Below are positions 1-6,333 of a DNA stretch of 7,985 nucleotides, one piece after another (position 1 is the first letter of the stretch; each line of letters opens with the position of its first letter). This DNA is from Caldisericota bacterium (lineage in GTDB: Bacteria > Bipolaricaulota > Bipolaricaulia > Bipolaricaulales > Bipolaricaulaceae): the NCBI GenBank assembly GCA_013151115.1, contig JAADIW010000149.1, positions 1 through 7,985 of the forward strand. The letters are read 5' to 3'. Under the pieces are notes generated by a model that saw nothing but the letters and a program-made list of their open reading frames with translations, searched no databases and had not been told where the DNA came from. The position numbers and the translations under genes are program-made.

Positions 1-349
1 CCCGGGCCGAGCACAGCATCCACCCGCCGTGGCAGATGGCGGCCACCACCTTCCCCGCCTCCGCCATCCCGCGCACGAACTCCACCAATTCGCGTTTGCG
101 CCGGAGGTAATCTGGGGCGTAACCGCCGGGGATCACCACGGCGTCGAACTCCTCCACCCTCGCCTCCTCGGCGGCGATGGCGGCCCTGGCCGGGTAGCCG
201 AGCTTGCTCTTGTACACCTTCCGTTCCGGCCCCACGGCTACCACCTCGGCCCCCTCCTCGAGGAGCCGGAGATACGGATACCAGAACTCGAGTTCCTGGT
301 AGAGATCGGCCACGAGTACCGCCACGCGCCTTCCCTCGAGCTTCCCCAT
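1..349 (-). CDS. DJ-1/PfpI family protein (partial, C-terminus outside window)
   Basis: Only the first 116 residues are visible; the gene runs off the left edge. The N-terminus (MGKLEGRRVAVLVADLYQE) starts a Rossmann-like alpha/beta fold. It is followed by FWYPYLRLLEEGAEV and VVIPGGYAPDYLR, and then by the nucleophile elbow AICHGGWML with Cys106-His107. This order matches the class I glutamine amidotransferase-like PfpI/YhbO/DJ-1 group, and Glu19 or Glu21 is the likely acidic partner of the cysteine. Family members act as deglycases or glyoxalases, or were described as intracellular proteases; the exact activity cannot be told from sequence. PfpI homologues are usually about 165-190 aa, so about one third is missing. 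The ATG start follows the Sua5 stop by 11 bp and is preceded by a purine-rich AAGGGGGG site, so it is probably co-transcribed with and downstream of sua5. Confidence 0.9.
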   Translation of the reverse strand, partial: MGKLEGRRVAVLVADLYQELEFWYPYLRLLEEGAEVVAVGPERKVYKSKLGYPARAAIAAEEARVEEFDAVVIPGGYAPDYLRRKRELVEFVRGMAEAGKVVAAICHGGWMLCSAR

Positions 350-360
350 TTTCCCCCCTT

Positions 361-1383
361 TCAGAGACGCTTGATCCACACCGCGTGAGCGTTCAGGCGG
401 GCGATGCCCTGGGATGCCCGCTTCAGGCGGTCCATGATCGCCACGCCGAGGCCCTCCTCCGGCACGGGTTCGGCCACGATGGCCGAGAGGTCGAGGGAGT
501 CGAGCTTACGCAGCACGGCGAAGAACCGCGCCGCCGCCTCCCGCAGGTTGCCCCGCTCCGAGAGGGCCTCTCCATAACGAAATCCGCGCTTAGTGGTGGT
601 AAACCCCAGGTAGCCACACCGCTCCCGCGGCAGCCTTTCCCATCCCTCCTCCGGCAGCCCGGGTTCCAGGAGGAACAGGGGCGTGCGGGGCATGTAGTGG
701 CGCCGCATGGTCCCGGGCGAGGGCGCCGGCCCCCCCCGGATCAGCGGGGGATCGGCCCTCAACTCCCCCAATACCTCCCGCAGGAGCTCCAGGGGCGTGC
801 CCCCGGGGCGCAGCACCCGGGGCGGCTCCTCCACCAGCGAAATCACGGTGGACTCGATCCCCACGGGGGTGGGGCCGGCGGCGAGCACCGCGTCGATCCG
901 GCCCGAGAGCTCCTCCAGCACGTGCTCGTGATGGGTGGGGCTGGCCTTGCCGAAGCGGTTCGCGGATGGGGCGGCAATGGGACGCTCCGCCGCACGGATC
1001 AGGCCCAACGCGATCGGGTGGTCCGGCATGCGGATCGCCACCGTGGGGAGCCCGGCGGTGACGATGTCGGGGACGAGGTCGCGCTTGGGAAGGACGATGG
1101 TGAGGGGGCCGGGCCAGAAGCGTTCCATGAGCGCCCGTGCGCGGGGCGGGACCTCGGACCACAGCGCCTCCGCTTCCGCGGGGGAGGCCACGTGGACGAT
1201 CACGGGGTCGAACCGCGGGCGTCCCTTGGCCTCGAAGATCCGGGCCACCGCCTCGGCGGAGAGGGCATTGGCCCCGAGGCCGTAGACGGTCTCGGTGGGA
1301 AAGGCCACGAGCCCCCCGTCCCGCACGATCTGGCCCGCCACCCGCAGCCCCTCCGCCGTCGGCTCGAGAACCCTCGTTTCCAC
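361..1383 (-). CDS. sua5: L-threonylcarbamoyladenylate synthase (Sua5 type)
   Basis: The 340-aa protein makes threonylcarbamoyl-AMP from threonine, bicarbonate and ATP, the first step of t6A37 synthesis on tRNAs that read ANN codons; it acts in the cytoplasm. The YrdC domain (about residues 10-205) shows VAFPTETVYGLGANAL, the KGRPRFDPVIVH substrate loop (53-64), FWPGPLTIVL (89-98), IAAPSANRFGKASPT (136-150), ESTV (177-180) and LRPG (191-194). A linker with SPGTMRRHYMPRTPL (222-236) leads into the C-terminal Sua5 domain, which separates long Sua5/YwlC proteins from short YrdC/TsaC proteins. The length is normal for Sua5. The start is a GTG at 1383-1381, with AGGA 7 nt upstream; no in-frame start fits the family better. 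It is divergent from the amidohydrolase gene and followed closely by the PfpI-like gene. The other t6A genes (tsaB, tsaD, tsaE) are not in the window. Confidence 0.95.
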   Translation of the reverse strand: METRVLEPTAEGLRVAGQIVRDGGLVAFPTETVYGLGANALSAEAVARIFEAKGRPRFDPVIVHVASPAEAEALWSEVPPRARALMERFWPGPLTIVLPKRDLVPDIVTAGLPTVAIRMPDHPIALGLIRAAERPIAAPSANRFGKASPTHHEHVLEELSGRIDAVLAAGPTPVGIESTVISLVEEPPRVLRPGGTPLELLREVLGELRADPPLIRGGPAPSPGTMRRHYMPRTPLFLLEPGLPEEGWERLPRERCGYLGFTTTKRGFRYGEALSERGNLREAAARFFAVLRKLDSLDLSAIVAEPVPEEGLGVAIMDRLKRASQGIARLNAHAVWIKRL

Positions 1384-1410
1384 GCCCCAATCCTAGCACG
1401 TATGGGTTTC

Positions 1411-1420
1411 CCCTGCAGGG
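1411..1420. promoter_or_regulatory. 10-bp perfect palindrome in the sua5/amidohydrolase divergent gap
   Basis: CCCTGCAGGG is a perfect palindrome lying 18 bp before the plus-strand TATAAT box, where a -35 element would otherwise be expected. Its place between two divergent genes makes it a possible operator or activator site. Short GC palindromes arise often by chance in DNA this rich in G+C, so the call is weak. Confidence 0.25.
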
Positions 1421-1438
1421 AAGGGAATCCACGGGAGC

Positions 1439-1444
1439 TATAAT
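1439..1444 (+). promoter_or_regulatory. -10 box (TATAAT) for the amidohydrolase-GT4-fpg unit, likely leaderless
   Basis: A perfect TATAAT ends 7 nt before the ATG at 1452. A transcript starting the usual 6-8 nt after this box would begin at or within a base of the start codon, so the mRNA would have no leader. In agreement, no SD sequence lies between box and ATG (CGGACCG). No convincing TTGACA-like -35 is seen 16-18 bp upstream. Leaderless genes with a -10 at this distance are known, for example in Deinococcus. Confidence 0.6.
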
Positions 1445-1451
1445 CGGACCG

Positions 1452-2948
1452 ATGTTCGCGGATCTGGTCATACGTGGGGCCCGGTTCCCCACCGCTCCCG
1501 GCGCGGATGCCCTGGCCGTCCGCGGAGGCGTGATCCAGGCGGTGGGGGGCTCCTCCGAGCTGCAGGGGTTCATCGGCCCCCATACGCGGATCTTGGACCT
1601 GAACGGGCAGGTGGTCCTCCCGGGGTTCATCGACGCCCATACCCACTTCGTGCGGGTGGGGCTCGAACGGACCCTTTACGTGGACCTCTCGGATGTCGGG
1701 AGCCTGGACGAGGCCCTGGAGCGACTGCGGGCGGCGGCGCGCGAACGCCGGGGGGACTGGGTGGTGGCCCGGGGATGGGACGAGTCCCGCTGGCCCGAAC
1801 GGAGGCCCCTGGAGCGGGCCGATCTCGACCGGGCCGTCCCCCGTCAGCCCTGTTGTGCCATCCGGGTGGACGGGCACCTGGTGGTCTGCAACACGCCGGC
1901 CCTGGCGCGTTGTCCCCGCGCCGACGACGAGCTGGTGGACCGGAAGCGGGGACACCTCCGTGAGGGCGCGGCCTGGGAGCTCCTCGACACGATTGTCCCG
2001 GATCTGGCCACGTTGGTGGACGCCATCGCCGCCGCCTCCCGCCACGCCGCCGAGCTGGGGGTCACCGCGGTCGCGGAGATGTCGGGAAAGCCCGAGTACC
2101 TGCGGGCTTACCTCCACGCCCTGGAGGAGGGGGTGCTCAGGACCCGGATCTTCCTCTACATCCCCCAGGATCGCCCGGGAGCGGCGGCGGCCCTGGGGAC
2201 GGCACGGGACCCCGGGGGGGAGCTGCTACGGGTGGTGGGGGTGAAGGCGTTCGTCGACGGCTCCATCGGGGCCCGCACCGCCGCCCTCACCTCCCCCTAC
2301 CGGGATGGTGATACCGCCGGGACCATCCTCCTCGGGGCCGAGGAGCTCGCCCGGATCTGGAGGGAGGTGTCCCACGCCGGGCTCCAGCTCGCGGTACACG
2401 CCATCGGTGACCGCGCCATCGCGGAGGTCCTGCGGGCGGCCCGGCTCGCGGGGGTCTCCGGCCACGGCCGCCACCGCATCGAGCACCTGGAGCTCCCCAC
2501 GGAGGAGCACCTGCGGGAGATGGCGGACCTCGAGCTCGTGGCCAGCATGCAACCGAACTTCGTCGTCAACTGGTCCGGCCCGGGAAAGCTCTACGAGCGA
2601 CGGCTCGGCCCGGAGCGCGATGCCTGCATCGATCCACACGCCCTGGTACTCGCACACGGGATCCCCCTCGCCTTCGGGTCGGACGGGATGCCCATGGGTC
2701 CCCTGTACGGGCTCCCGGGGGCCGTCTCCCCGCCATATGAAGCCCAGAGGATCCCGGTGGAGGAGGCCCTTCGTGCCTACACCGCGGGGGCGGCCTTCTC
2801 CCTCTTCGCCGAGGACGAGCTGGGGGAGATCGCCCCGGGGAAGCGGGCGGACCTGGTGGTGCTATCCGACGATCCTCGGGCGGCCCGGCCGGGCGATATC
2901 AGGGTGGAGATGACGTTCCTCGACGGCGAGGTGATCTTCGCGCGATGA
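1452..2948 (+). CDS. YtcJ-like metal-dependent amidohydrolase (Amidohydro_3)
   Basis: The 498-aa protein belongs to the amidohydrolase superfamily, in the YtcJ/Amidohydro_3 branch, whose members hydrolyse amide or related bonds; the substrate is not known. An N-terminal beta-sandwich strand set (DLVIRGARF, LAVRGGVIQAVG) precedes the metal motif GFIDAHTHF with His63 and His65. Further metal or catalytic candidates are Lys265 in VKAFVDGSIGAR (possible carboxylated lysine), His316 in AVHAIGDRA, His345 in HRIEHLEL and Asp411 in GSDGMP. The C-terminal GEIAPGKRADLVVLSDDP returns to the sandwich domain. RGWDESRWPERR (108-119) and RVDGHLVVCNTPAL (138-151) are typical of YtcJ proteins. The reading frame stays open upstream to 1137, but that part overlaps sua5 antisense; the ATG at 1452 gives the family N-terminus. 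The stop overlaps the next start (ATGA). There is no signal peptide, so the protein is cytoplasmic. Confidence 0.92.
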   Translation: MFADLVIRGARFPTAPGADALAVRGGVIQAVGGSSELQGFIGPHTRILDLNGQVVLPGFIDAHTHFVRVGLERTLYVDLSDVGSLDEALERLRAAARERRGDWVVARGWDESRWPERRPLERADLDRAVPRQPCCAIRVDGHLVVCNTPALARCPRADDELVDRKRGHLREGAAWELLDTIVPDLATLVDAIAAASRHAAELGVTAVAEMSGKPEYLRAYLHALEEGVLRTRIFLYIPQDRPGAAAALGTARDPGGELLRVVGVKAFVDGSIGARTAALTSPYRDGDTAGTILLGAEELARIWREVSHAGLQLAVHAIGDRAIAEVLRAARLAGVSGHGRHRIEHLELPTEEHLREMADLELVASMQPNFVVNWSGPGKLYERRLGPERDACIDPHALVLAHGIPLAFGSDGMPMGPLYGLPGAVSPPYEAQRIPVEEALRAYTAGAAFSLFAEDELGEIAPGKRADLVVLSDDPRAARPGDIRVEMTFLDGEVIFAR

Positions 2949-4093
2949 GGATCGGGCTCTTCAGCGATACCTACGTCCCCCAGGTGAACGGCGTCGCCAC
3001 CACGGTGAACAATTTGGCCGAGGAGCTCGAGCGCTTGGGACACGAGGTCTACGTCTTCTGTCCCCGTGTCCATGTCCGCCACCGGGACAAGCCCAACGTC
3101 ATCCGTTTCCCGGCCGTCCCGTTTCCATTCGAACGCCAACACCGCATCGCGTTCGGACTCCCGGCGCGGGCGTGGCGGATCCTCCGGAGGTTGGAGATCG
3201 TTCACTCCCATACCGAATTTTCCCTCGGGACACTGGCCATGTGGGCTGCCCGGGTTTATCGCATCCCCCACGTGCACACCTACCACACCCACTACGTGAG
3301 CTACCGCCACTACCTCCCGCCGCCCTTCCGCCCGCCCCGGAGGCTCACGGAGGCCCTGGTGGCCGCCTTTTGCAACCGCTGCCACGCGGTGACGGTGGAG
3401 TCGGGGGCCATGGAGGAGGAACTCCGCCGCTACGGGGTACGGGTGCCCATCTACCGTTACCCATTCGGGGTGAACCTGCGCCTCTACGAGGGGCCCATAG
3501 AGCACGATCTGCGGGCGGAGCTCCGGCTCCCACCTGGGGCGGCGGTGGCGCTCTACGTGGGCCGGATCGCTGCGGAGAAGAACCTGCGTTTCCTCCTCTC
3601 GGCCTTCGCCGAGGCGGCGAAACGGCGGGATGACCTCTTCCTCGTCATGGTCGGCGGGGGCCCCCTGTTGCAGGGGATCGCGGAGGAACGCGACCGATTG
3701 GGCCTGCGGGACCGCGTCCTCCTCCCGGGGTACGTACGGGGCAAAAGGCTCATCGATTACTACCGCGGCGCCGACCTCTTCGCCTTCGCGTCGAAGACGG
3801 AGACGTTGGGCTTGGTGGTGATCGAGGCCATGGCCGCGGGACTTCCCGTGGTGTGTCTGGGGGAGATGGGGGTCACCGAGGTGGTGGAGCACGGGGTGAG
3901 CGGGCTCTTCGCCCCCGAGGATCCCCGGGGCTTCGCCGAGACGATGTTGGAGGTGTTGGAAAACGGGACCCTGCGCGAGAGGCTCCGTGAAGGGGCGTTG
4001 CGGCGGGCCCGGGAGCTCTCCACCGAGGCCGCGGCCAAGAGGACCCTGGAGGTGTACGAGGAGGTGCGCGCTGCCCGAGCTGCCCGAGGTTGA
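2945..4093 (+). CDS. GT4 glycosyltransferase, diacylglycerol glucosyltransferase-like
   Basis: This 382-aa GT-B enzyme of family GT4 probably transfers a sugar from a nucleotide-sugar donor with retention of configuration. The N-terminal acceptor domain opens with IGLFSDTYVPQVNGVATTV (3-21), containing the glycine loop. HSHTEFSLG (87-95) and IPHVHTYHTHYVSYRHYLP (107-125) resemble bacterial 1,2-diacylglycerol 3-alpha-glucosyltransferases (the Acholeplasma MGS type), so a membrane glycolipid product is the best guess. The donor domain has YVGRIAAEKN (Arg207, Lys212), MVGGGP (235-240) and the E-x7-E pair Glu286/Glu294 in TETLGLVVIEA. No transmembrane segment is evident; such enzymes bind the inner membrane face peripherally. 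The start overlaps the amidohydrolase stop by 4 nt. GAGGTGATC at 2928-2936 matches 9 nt of the complement of the usual 16S 3' tail and lies 8 nt upstream. The sugar and acceptor remain unproven. Confidence 0.9.
   Translation: MRIGLFSDTYVPQVNGVATTVNNLAEELERLGHEVYVFCPRVHVRHRDKPNVIRFPAVPFPFERQHRIAFGLPARAWRILRRLEIVHSHTEFSLGTLAMWAARVYRIPHVHTYHTHYVSYRHYLPPPFRPPRRLTEALVAAFCNRCHAVTVESGAMEEELRRYGVRVPIYRYPFGVNLRLYEGPIEHDLRAELRLPPGAAVALYVGRIAAEKNLRFLLSAFAEAAKRRDDLFLVMVGGGPLLQGIAEERDRLGLRDRVLLPGYVRGKRLIDYYRGADLFAFASKTETLGLVVIEAMAAGLPVVCLGEMGVTEVVEHGVSGLFAPEDPRGFAETMLEVLENGTLRERLREGALRRARELSTEAAAKRTLEVYEEVRAARAARG
4059..4066 (+). promoter_or_regulatory. Strong Shine-Dalgarno site deciding the fpg start
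   Basis: AGGAGGTG is an almost ideal anti-16S match inside the end of the glycosyltransferase gene. Its AGGAGG core ends 6 nt before the CTG at 4071. This spacing is optimal and supports initiation at that CTG and no other codon. Confidence 0.75.
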
Positions 4094-4832
4094 GACCATC
4101 GTCAGGGGACTCAAGTCCCTGGAGGGAAAGCACATCGCCGGGGTTGAGATCACGGATCCCAGATTGGGGAGGGCCTTAGCGGGGCTCAGGCTCCCGCGGG
4201 AGGTTCGGGAAGTGCGGCGACGGGGTAAATACATCGTCTTCGCCCTGGATCGGGGGTTCCTCGTCTTCCACCTGAGGATGACGGGGCAGCTCCTCCTGGG
4301 CGATGCCCCGGCCGATGGGGCGCGTCTGGCCCTTCGTGTGGATGGGGGCTGGCTCTCGTTCGTGGACCGACGCCGCCTCGCCACCGTGGCGTATTCCCCG
4401 GAGCTCGACCTCGAGCTCGGCCCCGAGCCCCTGGGCGACCTCTCCTGGCTACCCGGCGCCCTGGGGAGGTCCAAAAGGCCGATAAAGGCCTGGCTCCTCG
4501 ACCAGAAGAACATCGCCGGGATCGGGAACATCTACGCCGCGGAGATCCTCTTCTCCGCCGGTATCGATCCCCGACGCCCGGCGAACTCACTGACCCCGGA
4601 TGAGGTCGAGCGCCTCGGGGTCGCCATCCGGGAGGTGCTTACGGAAGCCATCGCATACCGGGGGACGACCTTCTCTGATTACCGCGATCCCGCGGGGAAC
4701 CCCGGGGGATTCCAGGGGCTCCTGCGGGTGTACCAACGGGCGGGGGAGCCGTGCCCCCGGTGTGGGACCGCGATCGAGCGCATCGAGCTCGGGGGCCGGG
4801 GGACCTATTTCTGCCCCCGCTGCCAGCGGTGA
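4071..4832 (+). CDS. mutM: Formamidopyrimidine-DNA glycosylase (8-oxoguanine repair)
   Basis: The 253-aa bifunctional DNA glycosylase/AP lyase removes 8-oxoguanine and FaPy lesions in base-excision repair. Read from CTG as Met, the N-terminus is MPELPEVETIVRGL; Pro2 is the Schiff-base nucleophile and Glu3 the general acid. Lys53 (RGKYI) is the conserved phosphate contact and Met70 (HLRMTGQ) the intercalating residue. The H2TH segment is LLDQKNIAGIGNIYAAEIL (142-160). The lesion loop (TTFSDYRDPAGNPGGFQ) and the zinc finger, with Cys228, Cys231, Cys248, Cys251 and Arg243, are intact. Because Pro2 must follow the initiator, only the codon at 4071 can be the start; it is CTG, with AGGAGG 6 nt upstream. 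The protein is somewhat shorter than the usual ~270 aa, from a compact N-domain. The usual DPRRFG motif is DRRRLA (99-104). The gene overlaps the GT4 gene by 23 nt and is the last of the unit. Confidence 0.95.
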   Translation: MPELPEVETIVRGLKSLEGKHIAGVEITDPRLGRALAGLRLPREVREVRRRGKYIVFALDRGFLVFHLRMTGQLLLGDAPADGARLALRVDGGWLSFVDRRRLATVAYSPELDLELGPEPLGDLSWLPGALGRSKRPIKAWLLDQKNIAGIGNIYAAEILFSAGIDPRRPANSLTPDEVERLGVAIREVLTEAIAYRGTTFSDYRDPAGNPGGFQGLLRVYQRAGEPCPRCGTAIERIELGGRGTYFCPRCQR

Positions 4833-4834
4833 AC

Positions 4835-4876
4835 GGCCCGCGCCCGGGGATGGTCACGGCGTCACCCGGGCGGGCC
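4835..4876. terminator. GC-rich inverted repeat between convergent genes, possible bidirectional terminator
   Basis: The left arm GGCCCG-CG-CCCGGG (4835-4848) pairs with CCCGGGCGGGCC (4865-4876). All 12 bp match, apart from a 2-nt CG bulge in the left arm, and the loop is 16 nt. It fills almost exactly the 44-bp gap between the fpg stop and the aminotransferase stop. There is no T-run on either side, so it is not a classic intrinsic terminator; transcript-end stabilisation or factor-assisted termination is possible. Confidence 0.45.
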
Positions 4877-6256
4877 TCAGGTCCCCAGGGCGCCCCTCAC
4901 CAGATCCTTAGCCAGCCCCCAGATCCCCCCGGGGAAGCGGTGGGCCTCGGAGAGGACCCCGTCCAACGCCTCCAGGGCGTAATCGATATCGCCTTCCCGC
5001 ACCACGAGCGGGGGCAGGAACTTGACGATGTTCACCCCGTGGGCCGAGACCTGGGTAAGGAGGCGGTATTCCCTCATGAGCCCCATGACGATGAGCTGGG
5101 CGAACAGCCCCCGCTTCACCGATTCCACGCTCTTCCAGCCGGCCTTGAGCTTCAGGGACCGCGGCGGGCCGAACTCGATCCCGAGCATCAGCCCCTTGCC
5201 CCGCACATCGGCCACCATCTCGTGTTTGTCCTGGAGCCGTTTCAGTCCCTCCATGAACCGCGCGCCGAGCTCCGCAGCCCGCTCCACCAGCCCTTCCTCC
5301 TCGATCACCTCCAGGGCCGCGATCCCGGCGGCCATGGCGAGCTCGTTCATCCCGAAGGTGTTGGAGTGGACCACCGCCCGCTCGAGTCCCCGGAAGACCC
5401 GCCGGTGGATCTCCCTCCGGGTGATGATCGCGCCCACCGGCACGTATCCCCCGCTCAGGGTCTTGGCCACGGTGACGATGTCCGGCGAAAGCCCCCAGTG
5501 CTCCCCGCAGAAGAACCTCCCCGTGCGGCCGAAGCCCGTTTGGACCTCGTCCAGGATGAACAGGGCTTCGTATTTTCGGCACAGCGCCTGGGCTCCGGGT
5601 AAGAAATCGTCGTCCGGGACGTAGACTCCCTTCCCCTGGATGGGCTCGGCGATGAAACAGGCCACATCGCGCCGTTTCAGTTCGCGCTCCAGGGCGTCGA
5701 GGTCGTTCATGGGGATGGCGGTGGCGGGGAGGAGCTCGCCGAACCCCTCCCGGAAGTAGGCGTCGCCGTTCACCGAGAGGGACCCCAGGGTGAGGCCATG
5801 GAAGGAATGTTCCAGGTGGAGGAACCTGGGCTTCCCGGTGACGGCCCGGGCGAATTTCAGCGCCCCCTCCACAGCCTCGGTACCGGAGTTGGTGAAGAAC
5901 ACCGCGTCCAACCCGGGAAAGCTCCGTTGTGCCACCCGTACGAGCCTCTCAGCGAGGATCCCCGCGAGGAGGGGGCAATCCATCTGCACCAGGTTCGGGC
6001 GGTCGAGTTCCAGGACCTCCATCAACGCCGCCTTCACCGCGGGATGGTTTCGCCCCAGGTTGAACACGCCGTAGCCGCTCAGGAAATCGAGGTAACGGTT
6101 CCCGTCCCGGTCGTAGAGATAGGCCCCTTCTCCCCGCGTGTAGACCACGTCGTACCCGATGATCTCCAACACCCGCACGAAGAAGGGGTTCAGGTATCCG
6201 CGGTGGAGTTCGTAGTTCTCCCCTTCGCGCCGCGCGATGAGCTCTTTGATCCCCAT
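4877..6256 (-). CDS. Class III PLP-dependent aminotransferase, substrate unknown
   Basis: The 459-aa fold-type I aminotransferase is of the ornithine/acetylornithine/putrescine/4-aminobutyrate group. Visible marks are LYDRDGNRYLDFLSGYGV (47-64), the PLP phosphate loop TNSGTEAVEGALK (122-134), HSFHG (150-154), IAEPIQGKG (202-210), ILDEVQTGFGRTG (234-246) with Asp236 for the pyridine nitrogen, and VAKTLSGGY with Schiff-base Lys265. HSNTFGMNELAMAAG (297-311) supplies the second-subunit phosphate contact. The C-terminal part (MREYRLLTQVSAHGVNIVKF, 394-413) and the tail after 440 are not diagnostic of a named enzyme for me. The frame is open 20 codons further to 6316. I chose the ATG at 6256-6254 because GGGAGG lies just before it (4-nt spacing) and the family N-terminus starts there. 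The enzyme probably moves an amino group from an omega-amine or diamine to 2-oxoglutarate. No neighbour shows the pathway. Confidence 0.9.
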   Translation of the reverse strand: MGIKELIARREGENYELHRGYLNPFFVRVLEIIGYDVVYTRGEGAYLYDRDGNRYLDFLSGYGVFNLGRNHPAVKAALMEVLELDRPNLVQMDCPLLAGILAERLVRVAQRSFPGLDAVFFTNSGTEAVEGALKFARAVTGKPRFLHLEHSFHGLTLGSLSVNGDAYFREGFGELLPATAIPMNDLDALERELKRRDVACFIAEPIQGKGVYVPDDDFLPGAQALCRKYEALFILDEVQTGFGRTGRFFCGEHWGLSPDIVTVAKTLSGGYVPVGAIITRREIHRRVFRGLERAVVHSNTFGMNELAMAAGIAALEVIEEEGLVERAAELGARFMEGLKRLQDKHEMVADVRGKGLMLGIEFGPPRSLKLKAGWKSVESVKRGLFAQLIVMGLMREYRLLTQVSAHGVNIVKFLPPLVVREGDIDYALEALDGVLSEAHRFPGGIWGLAKDLVRGALGT

Positions 6257-6290
6257 CCGTCCTCCCTGGATGCCCCGAGGGTTCTCCCGG

Positions 6291-6296
6291 ATTATA
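6291..6296 (-). promoter_or_regulatory. -10 box (TATAAT) for the aminotransferase gene
   Basis: Read on the minus strand this is a perfect TATAAT in very GC-rich surroundings. A start of transcription about 7 nt downstream would leave a leader of about 28 nt carrying the GGGAGG site. No clear -35 is found at 16-18 bp; the nearest weak match is GTGGAC at 14 bp. Confidence 0.5.
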
Positions 6297-6308
6297 GGGC
6301 GGCCGCCC
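6297..6308. promoter_or_regulatory. 12-bp perfect palindrome abutting the -10 box in the aminotransferase/nagA divergent gap
   Basis: GGGCGGCCGCCC is perfectly self-complementary and touches the minus-strand TATAAT. It overlaps a weaker inverted repeat, CCCGT-CC-ACGGG, at 6308-6319. A repressor bound here would block the aminotransferase promoter and could also affect nagA. Chance occurrence in GC-rich DNA is a real alternative. Confidence 0.3.
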
Positions 6309-6333
6309 CCGTCCACGGGCGACGGGAGGGGAA

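Noticed and set aside
385..1443. Long plus-strand frame (352 codons) opposite sua5
   Set aside because: It is the antisense shadow of a well-supported Sua5 frame in GC-rich DNA, where stops are rare; it shows no recognisable motif.
1137..1451. Possible 105-residue N-terminal extension of the amidohydrolase in an open frame
   Set aside because: It is Arg/Pro-rich, antisense to sua5, and the family N-terminus begins at the ATG at 1452 just after a TATAAT box.
590..2117. Long minus-strand frames overlapping sua5 and the amidohydrolase
   Set aside because: They have low-complexity Arg/Gly/Pro composition, cross two real genes in the wrong frame and show no domain.
2777..4531. 584-codon minus-strand frame across the amidohydrolase, GT4 and fpg genes
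   Set aside because: All three plus-strand genes have complete family motifs; this frame spans their boundaries and has shadow-like composition.
4751..5602. Plus-strand frame opposite the aminotransferase
   Set aside because: It is the antisense of conserved PLP motifs, has no start signal and begins inside the fpg zinc finger.
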